From positions 48,205,501-48,269,500 of the forward strand of contig CM077595.1 of the NCBI GenBank assembly GCA_039654915.1: DNA of 64,000 nucleotides, read 5' to 3'. The translations under genes were made by a program, and so were the position numbers. The notes under the pieces are model-generated. The model saw nothing but the letters and a program-made list of their open reading frames with translations. It did not search any database and was not told the origin of the DNA. Source of the DNA: Aquilaria yunnanensis (lineage: Eukaryota; Streptophyta; Magnoliopsida; Malvales; Thymelaeaceae). Position 1 is the stretch's first letter, and the number at the start of each line of letters is the position of its first letter. Positions 45,267 to 56,899 of this stretch are shown here, in pieces.

Positions 45267-46684
45267 TGATGGGTTTCGGGAGCCAAACAGTGCAGCAGAA
45301 TTTAACCAAAACCCTCCAGGATACAAGTGAAATGGGGTAAACCGGGTGTTCAAAAATTTTCATACCTAATTTTTGGTTGAGATCTCTCACTCAACTGTAG
45401 AGTCGAATCACAAAACCTGAATAGTTGACGTGTTCAGGCTCTCTATGGTATCCACACAAGCCTCTCGGGATCACCACACTTCCACCACGTCCCGGCAGAT
45501 GCGTTTCTCTTGCGCTCGCAGTGCTAGCTTGCGTCCTCAAAGGAATTGCAAGAGAAGAGTGCGGCTGTCCTTTTGGGAGGCTAGGGCAAGGAGACCTACG
45601 AATTTCTCACTAGAAGTTGTATTTGTAGTGAGACTCAACTTCTAGGCCTAATAGGTTTCAAAGCCCTTATTCAATTAGGATTTAATTTCGAGCTTAATAA
45701 TGGCTCAACTATTGGGCCCATTATTAATACCAAATTATTGTTAAACCAAAACCCAAATTATTAGCCCATGCACTCTAATGATCCAAATAGCTCTATGTGT
45801 GTGACCCAATAGGCTCTTATCACGTTGGCAATGATCATAAATCACATTTATGATCATAAGCGATGAGCGGTGTCTAGCAACACATCATTGCAACCCAAGT
45901 GACAAGATTGTTGATGATTCGACTAAACCCTTGTGATCATCACCAATATATGCCATTGTCCCTTTGTCCAAGATATCAAGACTAAGCACGAGACATGGAA
46001 TGTGTCACTCTCGTATAGCCCAATCTCTGGTTTCTTGATTACCGAGTAGACCAACTTAAACAGATGACATTGATATCGTATATCAACTCATCTGAGCATG
46101 GCCATGCATTTTTCTAAGTCTTACTCTATCAAGGAGCCCGAAGATATCACTCCTGTTACATAGGAGGGACAAATCGCATCTTGATCATACAAATCCCTCC
46201 GCATGATATGTGACATACCTAATGACGTCCTTCAAGTTCACTCAGTTACGAGCAACAAAGGAAAGTATCAAAGTATGTGACTCACATGTAGGGAACCTTG
46301 ATGATCTTAGGTCGAAGGACTACATATACCATGATCACTATGAGAATCACTTATGACACTCATATAACGATCCATGTAGTGTTCTCATGGTGGGTCGGTC
46401 CAGTACACAAGTTCTCCAACTTGTACCCATATGTAGACTACATATCTCATATTAGTCTCCACATATGCTAGTCGTTATGTATTATTGCAACCCACTCCAC
46501 AATAATACCAGACCAGGGATGTTTAAGAATATCATTATTCTAGGGTTACAATTATGTTTGTTAAGTTACGTAGAAACAAAAATAATAAACATAATTGCTG
46601 GATTAATGCCTTAATAAAATATCATGACTCAATGTGCAAAAAATACAATCATCTCATGATTGGCTTTTGGGCACAACAATAACA
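45267..46684 (-). repeat. 3' LTR of copia element E
   Basis: 1418 bp, TGATGGGTTTCGGG to ACAACAATAACA. The TSD is GCATC at 45262-45266 and 53543-53547. By eye there are about 20 differences in the first 235 bp against the 5' LTR. Confidence 0.93.
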
Positions 46685-46698
46685 ATCTCCCACTTGCA
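46685..46698 (-). promoter_or_regulatory. Polypurine tract of E
   Basis: The minus strand reads AAGTGGGAGAT directly before the 3' LTR and immediately after the pol stop codon at 46699. Confidence 0.75.
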
Positions 46699-47235
46699 CT
46701 AAAGCCAATCATCCATGTATCTAATACCAACGGACCTAGAATGGCTATCATGCTTTTGCTGCATAAGGCGCTTTGTCAGTGGATCAGCAATGTTGCTATC
46801 TGTCGAAGTCCTGCATATCCTTACATCACCCCTCTCGATGATCTCCCTGATGAGATGATAGTGTCGGAGTATATGTTTGGATCGCTGGTGAGATCGAGGT
46901 TCCTTAGCTTGTGCGTTTGCTCCATTGTTGTCACAATAGAACTCTATTGGGACAACAATGCTTGGAACCACTCCAAGTTCAGTGATGAACTTCTTGGTCC
47001 AAACTGCCTCCTTCGCAGCATCAGAGGCGGCAATGTACTCAGATTCTGTTGTAGAGTCAGCTACTGTCTCTTGCTTTGTACTCTTCCAGCTCACAGCACC
47101 ACCACCAATACAAAACACATAACCAGATTGTGATCTAAAATCATCCTTATCGGATTGGAAGCTTGCATCGGTGTAACCCCTTACAACGAGCTCATCTTCA
47201 CCTCCAAAGACCAAGAATGTATCCTTAGTCCGTCA
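46699..47235 (-). pseudogene. RNase H of copia element E
   Basis: Minus-strand motifs are GYTDASFQSDKDDFRSQSG (catalytic Asp), STTESEYIAASDAAKEAVW (Glu) and FYCDNNGA (Asp). It ends at TAG 46699. It is cut from RT by TGA 47233-47235 in LKYL*RTKD, where copia elements have Arg. Same frame as RT, so one CGA to TGA change explains it. Confidence 0.92.
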
Positions 47236-48693
47236 TAAGTACTTAAGGATGTTCTTAACAGCTGTCCAGTGACTCTCACCGGGGTTTGATTGGTACCTAC
47301 TCGTCATGCTCAAAGCATATGAGACACCGGGACGAGTACATATCATGGCATACATGATAGATCCAATTGCTGAGGCATATTGAATCTTACTCATGCGCTC
47401 TCTCTCCTCGGTTGTACTCGGACACTGAGATCTAGAAAGGGTGATACCATGTGACATGGGCAAGAATCCTTTCTTGGAATCTTGCATGCTAAACCTCTTT
47501 AGCACCTTGTCAATATATGTACTTTGACTTAGGCCAAGAAGCTTTCTAGATCTATCTCTATAGATCCTGATGCCTAACATATAGGCTGCTTCACCCAAGT
47601 CCTTCATAGAGAAACATTTCCCTAGCCAAGTCTTCACAGACTGTAGCTCAGGAATGTCATTCCCGATGAGTAGTATGTCATCTACATACAACACCAAGAA
47701 GACAATAGCGCTCCCACTAACCTTCTTGTAGACACAAGGTTCATCTTCATTTTTGATTAGACCAAACTCTTTGATTACATCATCAAAACGAAGATTCCAA
47801 CTTCGAGAAGCTTGCTTCAGTCTATAAATGGACCTTTCCAACTTGCACACTTTATTGGCATTCTCAGGAGTGACAAAACCATCAGGTTGTGTCATGTACA
47901 CATCCTCAAGTAGCTTTCCATTTAGGAATGCAGTTTTGACATCCATTTGCCATATCTCATAATCATAGTGTGCAGCAATAACAAACAAAATTCGGATGGA
48001 TTTAGGCATAGCAATTGGTGAAAAAGTTTCATCATAGTCAATACCATGAATTTGCTTAAAACCTTTTGCAAGCAATCGTCCCTTAAAGGTAATCACATTA
48101 CCATCCATGTCAGTTTTCTTCTTGAAAACCCATTTGCACCTTATGGGTTTTACCCCTTCAGGTGGGTCAACCAAAGTCCATACTTGGTTTTCATACATGG
48201 ATTCCATCTCGGATTTCATGGCCACTAGCCACTTCTCAGAGTCAGGCCCCGACATAGCTTGCTGGTAGGTTGTGGGCTCATCCTGATCCATGGGCATCAC
48301 ATCACCGGTGTGAGTCACGAGAAATCCATATCTCTCGGGCTCACGCCGAATCCTACCAGTCCTACGTGGGCTCTGTGCTACACGAACATACTCTTGAACA
48401 ACATCTTGCGGTGTCTGTTCAGGTTCCATTTCGAGTTCGATGTCTCCTTGTTGTTCTTGAATTTCTTCAAGTTCTACTTTCCTCCCACTAGTTCCTTTAG
48501 AGATAAACTCTTTCTCCAAAAAGACACCAGTTCGAGCAACAAACACTTTTTGCTCAGAAGGATTGTAGAAATAGTACCCCTTTGTTTCTTTGGGATACCC
48601 AACAAAAAGGCATTTTTTAGATTTGGGCTTTAGTTTGTCAGAGGATTGACGTTTCACATAAGCGTCACAGCCCCAAATCTTCATAAAAGACAA
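47236..48693 (-). pseudogene. Reverse transcriptase of copia element E
   Basis: A 485-codon open stretch on the minus strand with copia RT motifs: ARLLAKGF-like KGRLLAKGFKQIHGID, QMDVKTAFLNG, LKQASRSWN and the YVDD box in LVLYVDDILLIGND, then KDLGEAAYMLG. The upstream part (EFISKGTSGRKVELEE and onward) is the usual linker from integrase. The RT itself looks complete. The copia lineage is not assigned here. Confidence 0.94.
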
Positions 48694-49554
48694 ATTGGGA
48701 CGCCTCCCACTCCATATCTCATATGGTGTCTTTTGAACCGATTTAGATGGAACTCAGTTTAGTGTAAAAGGAGTTGTCTCTACAGCATGTCCCCAAAAGG
48801 AGTTTAGAAGGTTAGCTTGACTCATCATAGAGCGAACCATGTCTAATAGAGTTCAATTTCTCCTTTCAGAAACACCATTCTATTGAGGTGTACCTGGTGG
48901 AGTGAGTTGTGATACTATACCACACTCCTTCAGATAGTCAAGGAATTCTCGATCCAAGTACTCTCCACCTCGATCTGATTGAAGCACTTTAATACTCTTC
49001 CCGAGTTGATTCTCTACTTCATTCTTGAATTCTTTGAACTTTTCAAAGGATTCTGACTTGTGTCTCATGAGATACACATAGCCATATCTGCTGAAGTCAT
49101 CAGTGAAAGTAATGAAGTATTGGAAACCTCGTCTAGCTTGTGTAGACATAGGGCCACATACATCACTATGTATGAGTCCTAGTAAGTCATTAGCCCTTTC
49201 ACTTTGCCCTATGAATGGGGCTTTGGTCATCTTGCCCAACAAACATGACTCACATGTCTCATATGATTCAAAATCAAATGAGTCCAAGAGTCCATCCTTA
49301 TGGAGCTTGGATATGCGGGTCTCATTTATATGGCCTAAGCGACAGTGCCAGAGACAGGTCGGGTTCGAATCATTTAATCTGACCTTCTTGGTATTCACAG
49401 TATAGATTGGATCTTCGAGGTCTAAAACATACAACCCATTGCTAAGTTGAGCACTACCATAAAAGATTTCATTCAAATAAATAGAACAACATTTTTCCTT
49501 TATTATAAATGAAAAACCTTTCTTGTCCAAACAAGAAACAAAAATCAAATTCTA
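48694..49554 (-). pseudogene. Integrase of copia element E
   Basis: GAG-pre-integrase and zinc finger: CLWHCRLGHINETRI and CESCLLGKMTKAPF. Core: HSDVCGPM (Asp), FSRYGYVYLM, LQSDRGGEYLDREF (Asp and the downstream Glu region). Three stops in the same frame, TAG 48880, TGA 48853 and TGA 48754, fall in the conserved TPQWNG, RRNRTLLDM and LNRVPSK motifs. A 1-nt deletion near 49552 separates it from protease. Confidence 0.92.
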
Positions 49555-49905
49555 CTAATAGTAGGCACAAAGTAGCAGTTGTCTAATTCTAAAACTAATC
49601 CACTAGGTAAAGTGAGAACATAAGACCCTACAGCTAAAGCAGCAACTCTTGCTCCATTTCCAACACGTAGGTCCACTTTACCTTGGGCCAATCTTCTACT
49701 TCTTTTTAGATCCTGCACATTTGCACAAATGTGAGATCCACATCCAGTATCCAATACCCAAGATGAGGAAGTAGAAAAGTTAGCCTCTATAACAAGAATA
49801 CCTGAAGTGGAAGTCTTACTTCCCTTTTCCTTAGCAAGTTCTTCAAGATAGAGCTTGCAGTTGCGCTTCTAGTGTCCAGGTTGCTTACAATGGAAGCACT
49901 CCCCT
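49545..49905 (-). pseudogene. Gag zinc knuckle and aspartic protease of E
   Basis: The zinc knuckle CFHCKQPGH*KRNC near 49855-49900 has TAG (49869-49871) in place of the Trp usual at that position. Downstream is the protease MDTGCGSHICANVQ with catalytic D-T-G, then LRVGNGARVAALAVG. One frame carries both. Confidence 0.88.
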
Positions 49906-49930
49906 TCCTTTGCCACACCACCCTTTGGTT

Positions 49931-50644
49931 TCAGTGCAGCTGAATAAGAATTAGCATTAGACTTCCATTAGCTTTATCCTTCTTCTTGTTGGCTTTTCCC
50001 TTTCCCTTGCCCTTTCGAACCATCAAAATGGGCTTAGCCTTCTTAAGGTTTTGCTCAGCAGTTCTTAACATGTTGAGCAATTCAGGGAGGGACTTGTCTA
50101 GGTCATTCACGTTATAGTTCATGACGAACTGACTGTAGCTTTCAGGCAATGATTGCAAGACTACATCAATAGCCAACTCTTTTTGAAGAACAAATCCCAA
50201 ATTCTCAAGATTCTCAATGTACCCAATTATCTTGAGCACATGAGGACCCACGGGATTTCCCTCAGACATCTTGCACTGAAACAATGCCTTAGAGGTCTCA
50301 AACCTCTCATGCCTAGCTTGCTCTTGGAAAAACATTTTGAGATGTTCGATCATATCGAACGCCCCCATGTTCTCATGTTGCTTCTAAAGCTCAAGTTCCA
50401 TGGTAATAAGCATGAGGCATGCAACATCCAAAGCATCATCAGAATGCCTCTTGTGAGCATCCCTTTCAGGTCTTGGAGCAGTGGCAGCAGGCTCATTTGG
50501 AATGGGCTGCTCTAGGACATAGGCCTTTCTCTCTTGCTTGAGGACTATCCTCAAGTTTCGGTACCATTTGAGAAAGTTTGTCCCATTCAGTTTTTCCTTC
50601 TCAAGGATCGATCGCAATGAAAGTGTCGATGTGTTTTGTTCCAT
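49931..50644 (-). pseudogene. Gag of copia element E
   Basis: It starts MEQNTSTLSL at 50644, then LNGTNFLKWYRNLRIVL, typical of copia gag N-termini. TAG at 50384-50386 interrupts EL*KQHENM, where the family has Gln. The second part has SLPESYSQFVMNYN and LRTAEQNLKKAK, then a Lys-rich stretch. A frameshift follows near 49950, before the zinc knuckle. Confidence 0.9.
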
Positions 50645-52120
50645 GGTTATCTACAATAGTAAATATGCAGTGTAAGAGTCATGTATTTTAATTCTTTTAA
50701 TAAGGACTTTTATTAAACGATACTCCCACTATTTTCCTCAAAATAATATCCCTCGATATTATTTCGGAACACCTCGATGCTAAGGTATTCTAGTGGGCCA
50801 AGATCCATATTTGACCACAACCTGAGTCAGCTTTGGCTTTTCTCTCAAGTTACAGCTATTTAGGTAGGCAACTCCTTGCCAATTGCATCTTATGCAACTC
50901 TTGGATAGTTGGGTGAACAACACTTGTCCAAGCTCATCCCAGGAGCTTAAGCCCAACTCTATGCCTTTAAGTCCCTAATTCTATTAGGATTACTTAGTTA
51001 AGTCGGACCCAAGTTAGCAATTTGGATATCACTATTATCCCAATGCGCCTTACCAAGATGAACATAGGTGCTTTGCTTTGGCAAACCCACCTAATGTTGA
51101 TCAAAGTCTTGACGAGTGCCAACATTTGGAAGGCATCACATTTGATGACTTAATATTTGTTTGAGGGATTTTTCGTTTGATCTCACCAATTTGTTATCTC
51201 CGGTTGTCTTATACATGCATCACGTACAAATATAAAACATGCATCTCATGCGTTCAAGAAAGTAAATGTGACATGGTTATAGCCCAAACTATGCGATATT
51301 CTCAAGCCAATGAGAATATCATAAAAGCCTAAGAAAAGAAAAGAGTCTCCACAAGCTCCTTCTTTTCCATTATTGGCTGCCCTTTTGTTGTCAACTCCTT
51401 GGACATACCACCTTGGATGATCCTTGGACATATCACCTTGGATGATCCCATAATGCACCATTACATCAATAATAGAAACCTCGAGTTACATTCGAGGGGA
51501 GTAAGGTGAGAAGAGAATGCACAATGAGAGTGATAAGAAAAGGCACGACTCGCAGGCCGTATTTACAAGTACAACCAATGAAGGGCTATAACCATGCACC
51601 ATGCTTCAAACACCAATCAGCATATCATGTCAAATCTCATTCAACAAAGATGCATGCCAGTTTTCGCGCGTTGATTAACCAATTTTTATTTATGTGGCGC
51701 TTGACATATGGCGGTCCCGTTGGTCGGTGACCGGACAGGGTCAAGGGGAGCCGCCCCGGCGCAAAAAATTGTCTTACAATTGCTTAGCCCGAAATCTTCT
51801 ATTTCGAGCAAGTAGGCACCCGAGACTCCTCCATTCGAGCCACCAAAAAGACCTTACTTTCGGTGCCTGAATAGGCCGAATCCGAACCAAGCTAGGGTTT
51901 TTGCAACTATTCCAAGAATCCTACTCCATATAGGTATCTCATACCATTCAATTTCGGGTTAATCTCATTAACCAATTTCTGTCATTTCTTCATATACGTC
52001 ATATGTTCATTACGAGTTCCAGTTTCATGCATCATGAATCAATCTAATTAATCATGGCAGAAAAGCAACCGAACACATAACATCATGCGATTCAACATCA
52101 ATCCCGATTTAGGGTTTCAC
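50645..52120 (-). other. Long 5' leader of copia element E
   Basis: About 1.5 kb lies between primer site and gag start. I see no gene. A direct duplication of about 25 bp (ACCTTGGATGATCC...TTGGACATA) occurs at 51398-51450. A GC-rich patch lies at 51700-51770. Confidence 0.6.
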
Positions 52121-52137
52121 CAATAACTCTGATACCA
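52121..52137 (-). promoter_or_regulatory. Initiator tRNA-Met primer-binding site of E
   Basis: The minus strand reads TGGTATCAGAGTTATTG, 1 nt inside the 5' LTR. TGGTATCAGAG is the standard complement of the plant initiator Met tRNA 3' end. Confidence 0.9.
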
Positions 52138-52138
52138 C

Positions 52139-53542
52139 TGATGGGTTTCGGGAGCCAAACAGCGCAGCAGAATTTAACCGAAACCCTCTAGGATCCAAGT
52201 CAAACGGGGTAAACTGGGTGTTCGAAAATTTTCATACCTAATTTTCGGTTGAGATCTCTCATTTAACTGTAGAGTCGAATCATAAAACCTGAACAGTTGA
52301 CGTGTCCAGGCTCTCTATGGTATCCACACGAGCCTCTCAGGATCACCATGCTTCCACCACGTCCAGGCAGATGCATTTCTCTTGCGCTTGCGTCCTCAAA
52401 GGAATTGCAAGAGAAGAGTGCGGCTGTCCTTTTGGGAGGCTAGGGCAAGGAGACCTACGAATTTCTCACTATAAGTTGTATTTATAGTGAGACTCAACTT
52501 CCAGGCCTAATAGGTTTCAAAGCCCTTATCCAATTAGGCTTTAATTTCGAGTTTAATAATGGCTCAACTATTGGGCCCATTATTAATACCAAATTATTGT
52601 TAAACCAAAACCCAAATTATTAGCCCATGCACTCTAATGATCCAAATAGCTCTATGTGTGCGACTCAATAGGCTCTTACCAGGTTGGCAATGATCATAAA
52701 TCACATTTATGATCATAAGCAATGAGCGGTGTCTAGCAACACATCATTGCCACCCAAGTGACAAGATTGTCGATGTTTCGACTAAACCTTTATGATCATC
52801 ACTGATATATGCCATTGTCCCTTTATCCAAGATATCAAGACTAAGCACGAGACATGGAATGTGTCACTCTCGTATAGCCCAATCTTTGGTTTCTTGATTA
52901 CCGAGTAGACCAACTTAAACTGATGACATTGATATCATATATCAACTCATCTGAGCATGACCATGCATTTTTCTAAGTCTTACTCTATTAAGGAGCCCGA
53001 AGATATCACTCCTGTTACATAGGAGGGACAAATCCCATCTTGATCATACAAATCCCTCCACATGATATGTGACATACCCAATGACCTCCTTCAAGTTCAC
53101 TCAATTACGAGCAATAAAGGAAAGTATCAAAGTATGTGACTCACATGTAGGGAACCTTGATGATCTTAGGTCGAAGGATTACATATACCATGATCACTAT
53201 GAGAATCACTTATGACACTCATATAACGATCCATGTAGTGTTCTCATGGTGGGTCGGTCTAGTACACAAGTTCTCCAACTTGTACCCATATGTAGACTAC
53301 ATATCTCATATTAGTCTCCACATATGCTAGTCGTTATGTATTATTGCAACCCGCTCCACAATAATACCAGACCAAGGATGTTTAAGAATATCATTATTCT
53401 AGGGTTACAATTATGTTTGTTAAGTTACGCAGAAACAAAATAACAAACATAATTGCTGGATTAATGCCTTAATAAAATATCATGACTCAATGTGCAAAAA
53501 ATACAATCATCTCATGATTGGCTTTTGGGCACAACACTAATA
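52139..53542 (-). repeat. 5' LTR of copia element E, with TATA box
   Basis: 1404 bp, TGATGGGTTTCGGG to ACAACACTAATA, followed by TSD GCATC. CTATAAATA on the minus strand at 52479-52487 is the likely promoter for the genomic RNA. Confidence 0.92.
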
Positions 53543-54443
53543 GCATCTTCATCGTCGGTGTACTTTCGATGAACTACTGGGTAAAGGCGATGAACAACTC
53601 CTGTAAACCCATTATGGTTTTGGGGGCTAGGGAGTTGTACCATGTAGTTGCCGGCCCCGACAAGGTGACTTCAAAGGTGTAATCAACACAATGCAACACC
53701 ATGCTCCTCCTATATTTTGTCAGATGGCCCTGGGGGTCACTGCGCCCATCATATGTGTTTGGATGAAGTACTTAGAAGTTGTTGGGCATTGGTGCCTCTA
53801 CTATTGCACGGATAAAGAGGGACTTCTCTCCGGTGAAGGTCTCTGACAACCTTGACCAGATAGGCTTTTGAGAGACCTATTTTTCCACCTTTTCAAACCT
53901 CTCCAGGATCCTCTCCATTAAGATGGTAATACTGTCCTCTCTTCATTGCCCAGCAACCATAGGCAACAAAGAATGGCTTCTTCTTTTTGGTGAGTAACTT
54001 ATCTAGTGAGAGGATAGGGACTTATCGTCTGGGGATGGACTTCGCCAATAGGAAGTTTTGGGCTTTTTTGACCAGTTCCCGCATTTTGACATACCTAAAA
54101 TGGTATGTTCTCTGTTAAGGCCTCATCGTGAGAACCCCAATTTCCAGAGCTCCAATGAGGTGACTTGTGACTTTTCTTTGGACGAGTGTCCGGAGAGGAT
54201 GCTATTCCTTTTAGAGGTGCTTGTCACCACCTTTGGTTGAGTTGTTGTGTCATTTCAACCATGATAGAGCATTGAAAGTCATGTAGAAAACCCATTGTGA
54301 CAGTCAAAAGATGTTCGTCATCTGGCAGGGAAGTCTCTGCTGTAGGCTGTTGAATCATTGCTCGAGTCTCTAGCGCGGACGAGGACCTCGGAAGTCCCTT
54401 GTCCTTTGAACTCCGAGTCTCAACAATAGCAATTTGGGGGTGA
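53543..54443 (-). pseudogene. Gag N-terminal part and leader of F
   Basis: Continuation of F gag beyond E. The sequence matches A 12480-13149 and 25116-25383, with broken gag motifs and the block before the primer site. Many indels leave no long frame. Confidence 0.72.
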
Positions 54444-54463
54444 TTTCCTATAGACGGTGCCAA
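54444..54463 (-). promoter_or_regulatory. Primer-binding site of F
   Basis: The minus strand reads TGGCACCGTCTATAGGAA next to the LTR start. It differs from the site in A at one base. Confidence 0.75.
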
Positions 54464-54464
54464 A

Positions 54465-55230
54465 TGATGCCCTGTTCCATCTTCATTGTATAACATGCTT
54501 GGCCTGAGAGAGACTTCCGGTGAGAAGGCATCTATAGGATCTTGAAGAAAGCGGGTTAAGAGCTCCCCAGAGTGTGTTTTTGGGGGAGGACCTTCTAACT
54601 CCCAAGTTAGTATATGGGAGTGAAGTTGTTTAAGAGCGGAGAGTATAAAGGAGAGAGTCCCATGTATTTTACCTGGGTGCCTCCCGAGTATTTATAGGAG
54701 GATGGGGGGAGAAGGTTGTTTTACACAACCTGTGTAGATGAAGACATGTGTTCGGCTAGATTTGACTCATACCTTTAGAGACAGGCATCTCCAGCTAGCC
54801 GTAGGTAGTTCCGGCTAGAGGGTAAGGGCATGTACAAGGCTTCTATGTCAAATTTTCCTCAACCGTTTTTGTCATTTCTCTGTAAAGGCCCTTCGGAGGT
54901 GCGAGGCCCCTTTGGGAAGAGATTTCCCTTGAAGACTACTGGGGAAGGCCTTTAGGATGGACGAACCATCTTCGGGAAATATTTTCATCTATCGAGGGTG
55001 GTAGGCTCAGATTCCTGAGGTTGGTAATGTACCTTTCCGAGGGTGGTAAAGAGTCTTTCTCTGGAGTTGAGCGTGTAAGGCTTTTGAGGTTGGTCGTGTG
55101 AATTCCCAAAATTGGTGAGAAGTCTTTTCCTCGAGTCAACTATGTGTGTTACCGAGGGTGGTGGAGAGATTCCTCTCAAGGTTGGTGTTATAAAACTCCG
55201 AGGGTAGGGTTAGGTTTCTCCGAGGGAGAA
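54465..55230 (-). repeat. 5' LTR of element F (outer end uncertain)
   Basis: It starts TGATGCCCTGTTCC, carries the same TATTTATAGGAGG block as A near 54688, and continues with many CCGAGGGTGGT-like units. I cannot find the GGCTATCA terminus, so the right edge is approximate and may be deleted or mutated. Confidence 0.72.
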
Positions 55231-56899
55231 AGTATTTGTGGCCGCATTGCTGCATAAGGGCAAACGTCAGGTTCAACTTAACCTGTTCCTACTTGAACAA
55301 GCACCATAGTTGCCATTCTCTTACTACTGTTGAGTCCATTGCCCCTACTAAGGAAGTTGGCTCTATCACTGTTTGGGGTACCATGCTTGTCGAGACGAAC
55401 CATCCGGACTTTGTCGCTGTTCTTCTTATGGTCTGAATGTACAAGAATCAAAAGCAAAAAAAGCTCTCTACTGACTCCCCATCTGAGGAATTTTCACCTG
55501 AGGGGTCATAAGGTGGCCTGGAGAACCTTTCTAGTGACATATTGAGGAAGGTATCTAGGGTTTCTTGATAATGCAACTTTGAGCACTCCTTCAGTACTAT
55601 TATTACAATTGTTGCAATAAAAGAGCAACTATTCGGACCATGACCCCCTTCCTTTTTCGAGGCATGGATCGCAAGGGAAGCTTTTGGAGGGGATGTTTCA
55701 ATGATAACCTGAGTAGAGCCATTAACAAGGACAAAGCTCATGAAGGCAAACTCATTCTTATCCCATCTAGAGGCTATTTCGATGACTGCTTCTGACCTTT
55801 GGAGTTGTTTACCCGAGGTACTGATGCATGTAATAAACAACTAATTTTATGATACTTGTGTTTATTTTTGTTGAGGCATTTTTTACATGGATTTTATAAT
55901 TCAAATCCAGTTCATCTGTTACCCTGAGTATCCAAACTAGGTCACATGGGTTCCCACCTAGTGAGACTACTTGGATGCTACTACCTTAGCTAGTAGGTGC
56001 ATATCATGGGGATATACTTTTCTGATGACATTTTTGCTATCATTGGCTAGTATCACTTGGAATGTGACTCTACCTCACCATGCTTATTAACGGGTGTTAC
56101 TGGTATATCCAAGGCAATGGCCTAAGCACCGAGTATTACTTTTGGGTGATGAGTATAGATCATGCTCAAGTATGGGCTTATAAATTCTGCTCCTTTCTTT
56201 GTTTTTTCTCTCTCTTTCTCTGAGATGAGCCTCCTCAAATGACAATACACAGAGCAAAAAGTTGTTTGTCAAGTGTTGTAGGGGCTACATTACTATCATA
56301 GGCATGCTTTACCATGAATTAAGTTGTCATGGCCTCTCATCGAGAGCCTCTTCAAGTGGGTTCAAGCTTCATAAAATGAAGAGTGCATTCACTATTAAAA
56401 GATCATTCACCAAGTCCGTGATAGTTAGTCTCAAGCTTGGGGAGCTACCTCCAAGATTTTCTGTCAAGCTCAAGCATACGTTAGTCTTATTTGTAAGGCA
56501 TCCAAAGCTTAGGCAACCGAACACACCTTCCTCCAAGCCAAAATTTAAGAGCTTAAGGAGCCATTGATGAAGTTTAGGATTGCAAGGCTTAGGCTTATGA
56601 AATAATAGATCTGAGAACTAGGGTCAAACTCCTCGAGGGGGAAAGTCTCAAAGCTTATAGGCAAAGTTTCTACAATGCCTAGTTTTAATTTATAAGAGAG
56701 TTTCCTTGACATGGACATGGACTTTCCAGATGAGATCTTCCACTAGCTTGACCTTTAAATGAATGATGCAAAGATGAGTTCATTAGCACTCTAGACCAAA
56801 TCATTTTCACATCAAAGTTGATGATTCACCTGTGGTAAGCTCAAAGCATACCACTCCAAGTGACACTTTCACTATTATCCCTTTTGTTAGGTCAATAGT
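55231..56899. other. Degenerate region with a possible coding fossil
   Basis: No intact gene. Plus-strand fragments such as STDSPSEEFSPEGS (about 55460) and DLRTRVKLLEGESLKAYRQ (about 56600-56660) have the acidic then coiled-coil look of antisense genes of other gypsy elements. Frames are broken throughout. This is resemblance only, not a firm match. Confidence 0.3.

Noticed and set aside
51700..51770. GC-rich patch in the copia leader considered as an RNA gene
   Set aside because: No stem set or known RNA motif could be supported.
55448..55840. 130-codon minus-strand frame
   Set aside because: No recognisable domain. The plus strand of the same stretch looks more protein-like, so I left it as an unclear fossil.
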